Of a DNA stretch of 26,562 nucleotides, positions 1-6,273 are shown in pieces. The translations under genes were made by a program, and so were the position numbers. Below the pieces are notes generated by a model, which did no database searches, was not told where the DNA came from, and was given only the letters and a program-made list of their open reading frames with translations. This stretch comes from JBDLSY01 sp041170585 (GTDB taxonomy: Bacteria > Pseudomonadota > Gammaproteobacteria > Burkholderiales > Burkholderiaceae_C), in NCBI GenBank assembly GCA_041170585.1, contig JBEDNN010000055.1, positions 1-26,562 on the forward strand, given 5' to 3'. Positions within the stretch are counted from its first letter, which is position 1, and each line of letters opens with the position of its first letter.

Positions 1-141
1 ACGCCAAAACGCCGTTTAACGATTGCAGCCGATGCAACCGTAACAAATACGGCGACAATAGAACCGTTACACCGCGTAGCCGCACGGGCGTTGGGCTTTA
101 ACTTGATGTACTTAATTACGCAATCTGAAAAAGGACGTTAA
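1..141 (+). CDS. 3' end of an unrecognised gene (46 codons in window)
   Basis: An open frame runs from base 1 to a TAA at 139-141 and encodes the last 46 residues of a protein whose start lies outside the window. It includes the stretches RRLTIAADATV and RALGFNLMYLITQ and ends in SEKGR. The segment is visibly more GC-rich than the intergenic DNA that follows, as expected of coding sequence. I do not recognise the family and assign no function. The gene is convergent with the CorA-type gene, and the inverted repeat at 158-242 lies between them. Confidence 0.6.
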   Translation, partial: TPKRRLTIAADATVTNTATIEPLHRVAARALGFNLMYLITQSEKGR

Positions 142-157
142 ACAAAATAATAGTTAA

Positions 158-242
158 AATCAGGATTTTCAAAATTTAAAGATATTCAAGATGTTTAGGG
201 GTTTCAAATCCTGTTTATCCTTTAATCTTGGAAATCCTGATT
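158..242. repeat. Inverted-repeat element, family R3, copy 1
   Basis: This 85-bp AT-rich element has near-perfect 10-bp ends: AATCAGGATT on the left and AATCCTGATT on the right are reverse complements. The interior contains related short words (AATTTAAAG, CAAATCCTG, CCTTTAATCTTGG). It resembles the element at 2125-2221. It fills the gap between two convergent stop codons (141 and 249), so a transcript from either side could fold here. No clear target-site duplication is visible. Confidence 0.6.
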
Positions 243-248
243 CAAACT

Positions 249-1409
249 TTAGAAATTAGTAAACCTTGTAAAAATAGAATGGTTTAAAAAACGAGACACC
301 ACAATGCTACTCAATACCAAAATAGCTGACAACAACATACCTAAGATAATCCACCACACGGCTTGCGGGCTATTTTGCCAAGGTAAAGGTATATTCATGC
401 CATAAAAACCAGTCATTAAACTTAAAGGGGCAAATACACCTGTCAAAATAGTTAAATTGCGTACGGTACGGTTAGTTTGGTGGGCGACTGCCGCAAAATG
501 TAATTGAATAGCCGATTCAACTGATGATTCTAAACGTTTAGCGTGGTTCAATACACGGGCGATATGCTCAATAATATCTGCTAAACGGACGCGTAAAGTA
601 TCGTATTCTTGAGAACTATAAGGCCGCTGTCTATCATCTAACCATTCTTCTCGCAGTTCAGCAATTGCGTCCATCTGCTCTTCAGACAAGGCTTCAAGTT
701 TTCGTAGTTCTAAACGCGCATCTAATAAAGATGCCCAATTGTTAAATGCACGGCGTGGGTCTAGTAATTCACGCTGCCATTGGTCTAATTGGTCGGTCAA
801 AGGTTGTCTTAATGCTAAATAGGCATCTACTTGTATATTGATAAAGCGTAAAAATAGTTGGTAAGGACTAATCATTATTGACGCATCACTGTCACTATTA
901 TTGGGTTGTATTAGGGCATTTAGCCGTGTAAAACACGCAATTAAATCAAGATTTTTACTGTGTTGAACACTGATTAATACATGCGGTGTGATTAAAAAAG
1001 TGACGGGTTGTGTCACAATGGCCGGCAAGTGATAACGATTTTTTTTTCTGATTTTATTAAATTTTTTTGTATTATTAGTGTTAGTATTATTAGTGTTAGT
1101 ATTATTAGTATTAGTATTATTAGTATTATTAGTATTAGTATTAGTGTTATTACTATTTGGTAATAAGCTGCGAAAAACCAGTCGCCCGTATGATAAATCA
1201 CCGTCATAATGGCTGGGGTGCAAAGGATTAATGGCATCTTGCACGTGTAAGGCTTGTATCGTTATGCCACTTAGCCGTTGTACGGTGGCAATAAATTCAT
1301 CAATACTATTGATTTCAGAAACATCAAAGCGTAACCATTGAGGCAGTGTAGAGGGCATAGGTGTTTCAACTAAACCGCCTGCTTGAGAAGTTAATAAGTA
1401 TTGTTGCAT
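249..1409 (-). CDS. CorA-family divalent metal (Mg2+/Zn2+) transporter
   Basis: Inner-membrane metal ion channel or transporter of the CorA/ZntB superfamily, 386 aa. The family signature YGMN is seen at residues 336-339, at the end of the first of two C-terminal membrane helices (about 317-336 and 351-373). The long helical region of the cytoplasmic funnel precedes it (about 195-310). The N-terminal alpha/beta domain is interrupted by a low-complexity Asn/Thr tract (about 86-114) encoded by a short tandem repeat, followed by a Lys/Arg-rich patch. The start is the ATG at 1407-1409; no good Shine-Dalgarno is visible. It lies 64 bp downstream of the nucleotide-kinase-like gene on the same strand, so co-transcription is possible. 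GMN without a closer match does not separate CorA from ZntB, so the substrate is not assigned. Confidence 0.9.
   Translation of the reverse strand: MQQYLLTSQAGGLVETPMPSTLPQWLRFDVSEINSIDEFIATVQRLSGITIQALHVQDAINPLHPSHYDGDLSYGRLVFRSLLPNSNNTNTNTNNTNNTNTNNTNTNNTNTNNTKKFNKIRKKNRYHLPAIVTQPVTFLITPHVLISVQHSKNLDLIACFTRLNALIQPNNSDSDASIMISPYQLFLRFINIQVDAYLALRQPLTDQLDQWQRELLDPRRAFNNWASLLDARLELRKLEALSEEQMDAIAELREEWLDDRQRPYSSQEYDTLRVRLADIIEHIARVLNHAKRLESSVESAIQLHFAAVAHQTNRTVRNLTILTGVFAPLSLMTGFYGMNIPLPWQNSPQAVWWIILGMLLSAILVLSSIVVSRFLNHSIFTRFTNF
1068..1154 (-). repeat. In-frame tandem repeat encoding an Asn/Thr tract
   Basis: On the plus strand this stretch is built almost only from TTA, GTA and GTG/GTT words, in repeats of about 12-18 bp (for example TTAGTGTTAGTATTA). 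In the minus-strand transporter frame it encodes alternating Asn and Thr residues, about 86-114. All units are multiples of three, so expansion or contraction would keep the reading frame. The antisense reading is a run of Ile and Leu and is not regarded as a gene. Confidence 0.85.
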
Positions 1410-1473
1410 ATTAAAATAGTACAGGGTTTATAAATATTTATAAATATTTATATTAACTACATAATTAACTTAA

Positions 1474-2082
1474 CTATTTAATACATAATTCTTCAAAACG
1501 TTTGCTTAGTTGCACATACAAATCATTTTTATCACCATCATTGACAATGTGTGCATCTGCTAAAGCAATAGGGCCTGCTTTGTCTAAATGTAAAACTTCT
1601 AAAGTGTCTCGTTCATTAACTTGTTGTGCAGTCATAGGGCGTATAGACCGATTTTTTAGGCGTTGATAGCGTAAATTTTTGGGTGCATGAATGGCTAATA
1701 ATTGCAACCGTTCGTTTAATTCGCTACGCAGCATATCTAATTCACACATGCTGTATAGTCCATCAATAGCGATTGCTTTGCCTTCGGACAATAAGGTATT
1801 AATTTTAGGTAAATTAATGTGTGCCATTGCTGCCATGCCATAAGTTTTACGGAGTTCTTCACGCACTAACCGTTCATTTTCAGGATTAACGCTTAAACCT
1901 CGGCGTTGTACTTCTTCAACGACAGTACCACCAAAGTAAATTAAAGTATAGCCTTGTGCAGCTAAATACGCACACGCTTCTGATTTACCAGTACCACATA
2001 GACCCACCAAAGCGATAATTGGAAGAGAATAGGGTTGTTTAACTGTTTTATTAATGTTGCTGTTATTAATGTTGCTGTCCAT
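1474..2082 (-). CDS. P-loop nucleotide kinase-like protein (dephospho-CoA kinase/UPF0200-like)
   Basis: A 202-aa protein with a Walker A motif GLCGTGKS (residues 27-34) followed by the helix SEACAYLAAQGY. Further motifs are a REELRKTYG segment, a strand AIAIDGLYS that probably carries the Walker B-like acid, and a lid-like Arg/Lys-rich segment (NLRYQRLKNRSIRP). The pattern (P-loop, RRGL, RREELRKxxG) resembles the archaeal UPF0200 and dephospho-CoA-kinase-related nucleotide kinases. Substrate and pathway are not known from sequence. The first 15 residues are Asn-rich and come from a duplicated 15-bp unit (2048-2077), so the functional protein may begin nearer residue 17. Upstream lie two repeat elements rather than an obvious promoter. 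Confidence 0.7.
   Translation of the reverse strand: MDSNINNSNINKTVKQPYSLPIIALVGLCGTGKSEACAYLAAQGYTLIYFGGTVVEEVQRRGLSVNPENERLVREELRKTYGMAAMAHINLPKINTLLSEGKAIAIDGLYSMCELDMLRSELNERLQLLAIHAPKNLRYQRLKNRSIRPMTAQQVNERDTLEVLHLDKAGPIALADAHIVNDGDKNDLYVQLSKRFEELCIK
2048..2077 (-). repeat. 15-bp tandem duplication in the N-terminal codons
   Basis: The unit TTATTAATGTTGCTG occurs twice in a row, perfectly, and encodes the repeated S-N-I-N peptide near the N-terminus of the nucleotide-kinase-like protein. The unit is five codons long, so the frame is kept. Confidence 0.9.
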
Positions 2083-2124
2083 AGTATTTAATGTATATTT
2101 TAAAAGCTTTAAAAATAAAAGTTT

Positions 2125-2221
2125 GAATTAAGATTTTCAGAATTTAAAGACTTTAAGGATTTTAAGGATTTTAAGGATTTTAAAATTCTGTTAATCTTTT
2201 AATCTTAAAAAATCCTCATTC
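2125..2221. repeat. Inverted-repeat element, family R3, copy 2
   Basis: A 97-bp AT-rich element with imperfect ends GAATTAAGATTTT and AAAATCCTCATTC (two mismatches when folded). It shares TTTTCAGAATTTAAAG and CTGTTAATC-type words with the copy at 158-242. The interior contains three tandem TTTAAGGAT units (2152-2178). It lies upstream of the nucleotide-kinase-like gene and next to an M1 element. These two elements account for nearly all of the gap 2083-2392; I see no gene there. Confidence 0.5.
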
Positions 2222-2263
2222 TAATAATCTAATAATTATTTAATTATTTATACAATAAAAACG

Positions 2264-2377
2264 GGTAATGTTAAATTATAACTTTTACACTATTTATGTT
2301 GGTGTATTGTCTTACTGATTTTACTAATTACTTCTTAATTATTAAATTTTTTGTATCAGTGCTATTTGAACATTATC
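2264..2377 (+). mobile_element. M1 MITE-like element, copy A (114 bp, 8-bp TSD)
   Basis: A non-coding element of 114 bp with terminal inverted repeats: left GGTAATGTTAAAT, right ending TTTGAACATTATC (one mismatch in the last bases). It is flanked by a perfect 8-bp direct repeat TAAAAACG at 2256-2263 and 2378-2385, the mark of a transposition event. It is about 95% identical by eye to copy B (12376-12489) and has exactly the same length. It carries no open reading frame, so a transposase must act in trans. It lies 15 bp past the aroA stop codon. The strand given is an arbitrary common orientation for copies A, B and C. Confidence 0.92.
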
Positions 2378-2392
2378 TAAAAACGTTATTAA

Positions 2393-3769
2393 TTATTTAC
2401 TAATACTGTCTAATGCCTTAAAAAAATTAGGAAAAGTTTTATTGACACAGTCGGAGTCTTCTATAGTGATTTGAATGCCTGCAAATCGCAGCAAAGAAAA
2501 ACACATAGCCATACGATGGTCATCATACGTATGAACATTTGCGGTAACAAAGTTTATCGGAGGAGTGATTGCTAAATAATCTAAGCCTTCCTCTACAATA
2601 GCCCCAATTTTACGTAATTCAGTGGCCATAGCGGCTAATCTATCGGTTTCTTTGACACGCCATGAACCAATATTGTTTAACACGCATGGCCCATCAGTAA
2701 ACAAGGCTATTATTGCAGCAGTCATTGCGGCATCAGGTATATGGTTAAAATCTTGAGTAAATGCAGGTAATAATTTATTTGCCCGTCCGTGTACTGTAAT
2801 GCTGTGTATATCCCAGTCAATTTTTATACCGATAGTACTTAAAAAAGTTGCAAAATGAATATCGCCCTGTAAAGAGTTAAGCCCAATGCCATACACAGTC
2901 AAAGAGTCGTAGCCTAAAGCCCCTGCGGCTAAAAAATAACTGGCACTAGAGGCATCGCCTTCTACCTGAACAATATTTGGACTATGGTAACGGCTATTTT
3001 TGAGAACAGTAAATTGCTGGTACTGCGTATCATCACGAATAACATTAACATTAAATTGCGACATCAGTTGAACAGTCATATCAACATAAGGTTTACTGAT
3101 TAATTCGCCATTTACAACAATTGTAATATCTTGCTGATACTTAATACTTAACAGTGGGGCAATTTGTAATAAACCAGTTAAATATTGACTAGACGCATTG
3201 CCTTTGACATTGATAGTTTTTATATATTCAGTAGAATCTGTACCGTTTAAGTGTAATTTATTTGTTTTATAGGCTTCAATCAATAAAGGTGGATAGCCTA
3301 TAGTATTTTCATAGCTGATATGGGCATTCAAAGCTGTCAAACTATTGACTAAATCAGCAATTGGCCGCTCGTGCATACGAGCTACCCCGTGCAATCGAAA
3401 TGTACCTTCGCTAGCAGCCAAGGCAGCAGTAAGTGTACGAATAGACAAGCCTGAATTACCTACAAAAATATCAGCAGTATTTTGTTTGAATCCGCCGCCT
3501 ATCACATAATAACTGCCTGCTTCAATGGCAGTTATATTGACCCCCAACTGCCGTAAAGCTGCAATCATAACGTGTGTATCATCACTGTCTAAAACATTAG
3601 TGAGTGTTGTATTTCCTTCACTAAGCGAAGCCAATAACAAAGCACGAATAGACAGACTTTTTGAACCTGGTAAGGTAACTTTACCGACTGCACTGTGGGC
3701 GGGTAACAATGTACGGGTTGTTGTATGGTTAGTATTCAAGTGAGTAGGGTAAATAGGGCTATAAATCAT
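2393..3769 (-). CDS. aroA: 3-phosphoshikimate 1-carboxyvinyltransferase (EPSP synthase)
   Basis: Transfers the enolpyruvyl group of PEP to shikimate-3-phosphate, the sixth step of the shikimate pathway, in the cytoplasm. About 458 aa from the ATG at 3767-3769; E. coli AroA has 427, and the excess is an N-terminal tail. Conserved active-site motifs are present: LPGSKSLSIRAL, RMHERPIADL, SSQYLTGLLQ, IPDAAMTAA, WRVKETDRLAAM, YDDHRMAM and NKTFPNFF. The frame stays open to a TTG at 3799, but that start lies in an 8-bp tandem repeat and would add only a hydrophobic tail, so it is not preferred; no start has a good Shine-Dalgarno. The loop normally reading GNAGTAMRP reads GNSGLSIRT (nt 3434-3460), changing both the Thr and the Pro. 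It follows the Rossmann-fold gene by 47 bp and may share its transcript. Confidence 0.95.
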   Translation of the reverse strand: MIYSPIYPTHLNTNHTTTRTLLPAHSAVGKVTLPGSKSLSIRALLLASLSEGNTTLTNVLDSDDTHVMIAALRQLGVNITAIEAGSYYVIGGGFKQNTADIFVGNSGLSIRTLTAALAASEGTFRLHGVARMHERPIADLVNSLTALNAHISYENTIGYPPLLIEAYKTNKLHLNGTDSTEYIKTINVKGNASSQYLTGLLQIAPLLSIKYQQDITIVVNGELISKPYVDMTVQLMSQFNVNVIRDDTQYQQFTVLKNSRYHSPNIVQVEGDASSASYFLAAGALGYDSLTVYGIGLNSLQGDIHFATFLSTIGIKIDWDIHSITVHGRANKLLPAFTQDFNHIPDAAMTAAIIALFTDGPCVLNNIGSWRVKETDRLAAMATELRKIGAIVEEGLDYLAITPPINFVTANVHTYDDHRMAMCFSLLRFAGIQITIEDSDCVNKTFPNFFKALDSISK

Positions 3770-3777
3770 AATCAAGT

Positions 3778-3807
3778 ATACAAATATACAAATATACAAA
3801 TATAAAT
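3778..3807. repeat. 8-bp tandem repeat (ATACAAAT)
   Basis: Three perfect copies of ATACAAAT (3778-3801) plus a partial fourth lie between the aroA start and the upstream gene. They make the open frame upstream of the aroA ATG accidental. Confidence 0.85.
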
Positions 3808-3816
3808 ATTGAAAAA

Positions 3817-4593
3817 CTATTTTAACGTAGCTACCATATCTGTTCGAGTTAAATGCGTGATTAAATTAGAATTCGGCAGTTCAATAAAACGTTCTAACAA
3901 GCGTTGTGCTAATTTAGCAGCGGTTAATATGAATTTTTGCCTACCATGCAACATAAGATGGGCAGACGAACTAATCGTGTTTAAGAGCATTATTCCGATA
4001 TGGTCTAAAAATCCTACCCCTTGGGTTTGAAAGCGGTAATGTTCTTGCACAACATCAGCTTGAGTATCGTTACTATAAGTCAAAATAGGCAGACTGTTTG
4101 CATATTTAAGTAACCAGCAGTTTAAGGTTACTGCATTAAGGTTAGGTGCAACCAGCAACCAGCGTATATTTAAATAAGTATGATTATTGACAGATTGCTT
4201 TGCGTTAAATATTTTATTTAATAATTCAGGAACATCTTGCTCATACAAAGGGTTATAAAACGCGTGATGAGAGTCGTAACGTGGCATACCCGACCGGCTA
4301 ATATGCTGCATACCGAGAGACGGCTGAACAATCAAAAAGCAATCGATATTTTCTAAATCAGTCTGCCAACTAAAAGTATCATTGATTAAAAAACTATTTA
4401 AATGAACGGTAGTACTGGGCAAAGGGGTATGCGTAGACACGTACACCTGTTGATAGCGTTTATTGGCTAGTATTTGATTTAGCAAAGCGTCGCCTAGGTG
4501 TGTTGTGGCACCAAAAATATATGCACTGCATGGCTTAACGGGAGTTAAATTTGCTTGGTTATCAAAAGAAATAGCGTCAATAGTACGTTTCAT
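3817..4593 (-). CDS. Rossmann-fold NAD(P)-binding-like protein of unknown function
   Basis: A 258-aa soluble protein. The N-terminal part has a beta-alpha-beta start with AYIFGATTHLGDALL (about residues 24-38), like the dinucleotide-binding turn of extended short-chain dehydrogenases and NAD-dependent epimerases. The middle Gly of the usual GxxGxxG is replaced (GATTHLG). Later strands (VYVSTH, IDCFLIVQPS, IRWLLVAP) fit a Rossmann sheet. No catalytic YxxxK is evident, so enzyme activity is doubtful. The C-terminal third (about 205-240) is helical. The start is the ATG at 4591-4593. A strong terminator separates it from ompA upstream, and aroA follows 47 bp downstream. I cannot assign a substrate. 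Confidence 0.65.
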   Translation of the reverse strand: MKRTIDAISFDNQANLTPVKPCSAYIFGATTHLGDALLNQILANKRYQQVYVSTHTPLPSTTVHLNSFLINDTFSWQTDLENIDCFLIVQPSLGMQHISRSGMPRYDSHHAFYNPLYEQDVPELLNKIFNAKQSVNNHTYLNIRWLLVAPNLNAVTLNCWLLKYANSLPILTYSNDTQADVVQEHYRFQTQGVGFLDHIGIMLLNTISSSAHLMLHGRQKFILTAAKLAQRLLERFIELPNSNLITHLTRTDMVATLK

Positions 4594-4644
4594 ATAAAAA
4601 TAATAATTTTAAATATAACTAAAAAGATAATTAAAGAGATAATT

Positions 4645-4676
4645 AAAAAAGCCGCTGAAGTAGCGGCTTTTTTAAT
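4645..4676 (-). terminator. Rho-independent terminator after the OmpA-family gene
   Basis: The stem GCCGCT/AGCGGC (4651-4656 and 4662-4667) with a 5-nt loop is flanked by A6 and T6 runs, so it can work in both directions. It lies about 100 bp past the OmpA-family stop codon and just ahead of the Rossmann-fold gene. It therefore separates the two transcription units. Confidence 0.9.
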
Positions 4677-4772
4677 TTAGATTGAATGTTATGAACGTAT
4701 ATTACGCATTAACTAATAATAAAAATAAATAATTTAGTAAATGCAATACATACACATATTAACAAATTATGT

Positions 4773-5642
4773 TTACTTATTAACGCTACGTGTACCGACT
4801 ACTTCAATTTCTACACGGCGATTTTTTGCTTTCCCTGCTTTGGTAGCATTGCTAGCAACAGGTTGTTTTTCGCCTTTACCTTCTGTCAATACACGGTTAG
4901 CATCAATACCTTTGCTAACTAAGTAGGCTTTAACAGCAGCTGCACGGCGCATTGATAGTTTATCGTTGTAAGCATCTGAAGCGTCACTGTCTGTATGACC
5001 AACTGCAACAATCACTTCTAACGCAACTAGTCTGACTTTCTGGGCTAAATCATCTAGTTTAACTTTTGCTTCTGATTTTAGAATGGCTTTGTTTGTATCA
5101 AAGAAGGCATCGGCAGCAAAAGTAACTTTTTCCAAACTAACAACAGGCTTAGGCATTTCAACAGGCTTAGGCATTTCAACGGGTTCAGCTATCACAACAG
5201 GCTCTGATATGACAGGTTCAACGACAACGGGTGCTACATAAGGCGCTACGTAAGGAGTAACAACAGGTACTGCAACAGTGGGTACGCCGCCTTCACATTC
5301 AGGCTGTGCCAATTCTGGTGTCCAATAATCCGTACGTACACACAATCCAGAGGAATTACGTACAATAAAACCACTTGAATCTTGGACATAACCACCATTA
5401 TTTATGACTTCGTCTGCTGTAATTATGCTACCAGCTGTTTGCCCGATGGATTGTGATGATGGCATTCTTTGACCCGGTATTTGGGTAGTAATTTGGTTTG
5501 TTACTTGACCTACTGCTTGTCCAACAGATTGGTTATAAGAAGATATTTTTTGACCTGCTACTTGACCAACGGTTTGATAGGCGAAAGTGCTGGTTGCTGT
5601 AACACTGGCAAGCATTGCAAACGCTAAATTAGATAGTTTCAT
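4773..5642 (-). CDS. OmpA-family outer-membrane / peptidoglycan-associated protein
   Basis: A 289-aa exported protein. A signal peptide (about residues 1-21, ending TSTFA) is followed by a Gly/Gln-rich repetitive region (GQVAGQ, GQAVGQ, SIGQTAG, about 25-72). Next is a short Cys-containing segment, CVRTDYWTPELAQPEC (101-116), which could form a disulphide. A Pro/Val/Glu-rich linker with small internal duplications (VAPYVAPYVAP-like, VEMPKPVEMPKP) spans about 122-168. A C-terminal OmpA peptidoglycan-binding domain runs from about 172 to 284, with VGHTDSDASDAYNDKLSMRR and KNRRVEIEV. There is no N-terminal beta-barrel, so it probably tethers the envelope through peptidoglycan. The start is set by AAGG about 7 nt before the ATG. 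The upstream gap is long, and a strong terminator follows. Confidence 0.92.
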   Translation of the reverse strand: MKLSNLAFAMLASVTATSTFAYQTVGQVAGQKISSYNQSVGQAVGQVTNQITTQIPGQRMPSSQSIGQTAGSIITADEVINNGGYVQDSSGFIVRNSSGLCVRTDYWTPELAQPECEGGVPTVAVPVVTPYVAPYVAPVVVEPVISEPVVIAEPVEMPKPVEMPKPVVSLEKVTFAADAFFDTNKAILKSEAKVKLDDLAQKVRLVALEVIVAVGHTDSDASDAYNDKLSMRRAAAVKAYLVSKGIDANRVLTEGKGEKQPVASNATKAGKAKNRRVEIEVVGTRSVNK

Positions 5643-6075
5643 GAAAGACCTTGTGATTTTATAAGGTTAAAAATAAGAGAGCGAAAGTAAAATATAAATA
5701 TTAAAGATGCTATGAGCTTTTAATATTTAGTAAATTACTAAATTTGACCAATAAGTAGCAATTAACGAAACTATACACGCAACAGTCTAGTTATCACACT
5801 AATAGTAGTTTAACACTGCTACAGCGATTCTTAAAAAAATAGCAGTCTACTTATCTCTAAAAAATATGTAAAAAATACTAAATGATGATTAATTTATCTA
5901 AAAATCACTGAATAATTGTAATATGTGTAACAAAAAACCAACAAAAACCAACAAAAAATAGAATTATTATTTTTCACTAAGCTACAAGTTTAGCCACAGT
6001 TTGAAGTATTAATGATATTAGCATTATTATGTATGACATTTTAAAGTGTGCCTAATAACTTTTAATTGATTATTT
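5643..6075. other. Long AT-rich intergenic region upstream of the OmpA-family gene
   Basis: No gene is supported here. It must hold the promoter of the minus-strand OmpA-family gene. Visible structure: a perfect 9-1-9 palindrome at 5725-5743, a 7-bp stem ACTGCTA/TAGCAGT (5815-5821 and 5840-5846), and a tandem ACAAAAACCA-type repeat near 5934-5958. Some of this could be leader RNA or operator sequence, but nothing allows a firm call. Confidence 0.5.
5725..5743. promoter_or_regulatory. Perfect 19-bp palindrome upstream of the OmpA-family gene
   Basis: ATTTAGTAA-A-TTACTAAAT is a perfect dyad centred about 92 bp upstream of the start codon. The spacing and symmetry would suit a dimeric regulator or a hairpin in the leader. 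In such AT-rich DNA a chance palindrome is possible. Confidence 0.35.
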
Positions 6076-6132
6076 GGTAAGTTAAATTATAATTTTTACA
6101 ATATTTATGTTGGTGTGTTGTTTTATCAATTA
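6076..6132 (+). mobile_element. M1 element fragment (copy D, left part only)
   Basis: About the first 57 bp of the M1 element are recognisable: GGTAA-GTTAAATTATAA with one base deleted, then TATTTATGTTGGTGTGTTG. Similarity fades just before an M2 element begins at 6144. The right half and right terminal repeat are missing. Confidence 0.75.
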
Positions 6133-6143
6133 TTTAAATATAT

Positions 6144-6252
6144 GGCATTATTACTTAAAAACAGTTATTATATTTTTTATCTTACATAAGCTTTATTTTT
6201 GCTAAGAAAATTTTAAAAATATATACTCTAACTATATTAAAGTAGCAATACC
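6144..6252 (-). mobile_element. M2 MITE-like element, copy 2 (109 bp)
   Basis: Read on the minus strand, this matches the M2 copy at 20421-20528 over its full length at roughly 90% by eye with one indel. The ends are GGTATTGCTACTTTAA and TTTTTAAGTAATAATGCC, slightly degenerate. The 8-bp flanks (AAATATAT and AGCTATTC) do not match, so the target duplication has been lost. It sits 21 bp past the dacB stop codon. Confidence 0.85.
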
Positions 6253-6273
6253 AGCTATTCAACTATTTAATAT

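Noticed and set aside
1013..1237. Minus-strand Ile/Leu-rich open frame
   Set aside because: It is the same repeat tract read in another frame within the CorA-type gene; the hydrophobic run is a by-product of the TTA/GTA-rich microsatellite.
3770..3799. Extended N-terminus of AroA from a TTG at 3799
   Set aside because: The extra ten residues come from an 8-bp tandem repeat, are unlike any AroA, and have no ribosome binding site.
5751..5765. Short match to an M2 end (AAGTAGCAAT)
   Set aside because: Only about ten bases match and no partner terminus lies nearby; likely chance.
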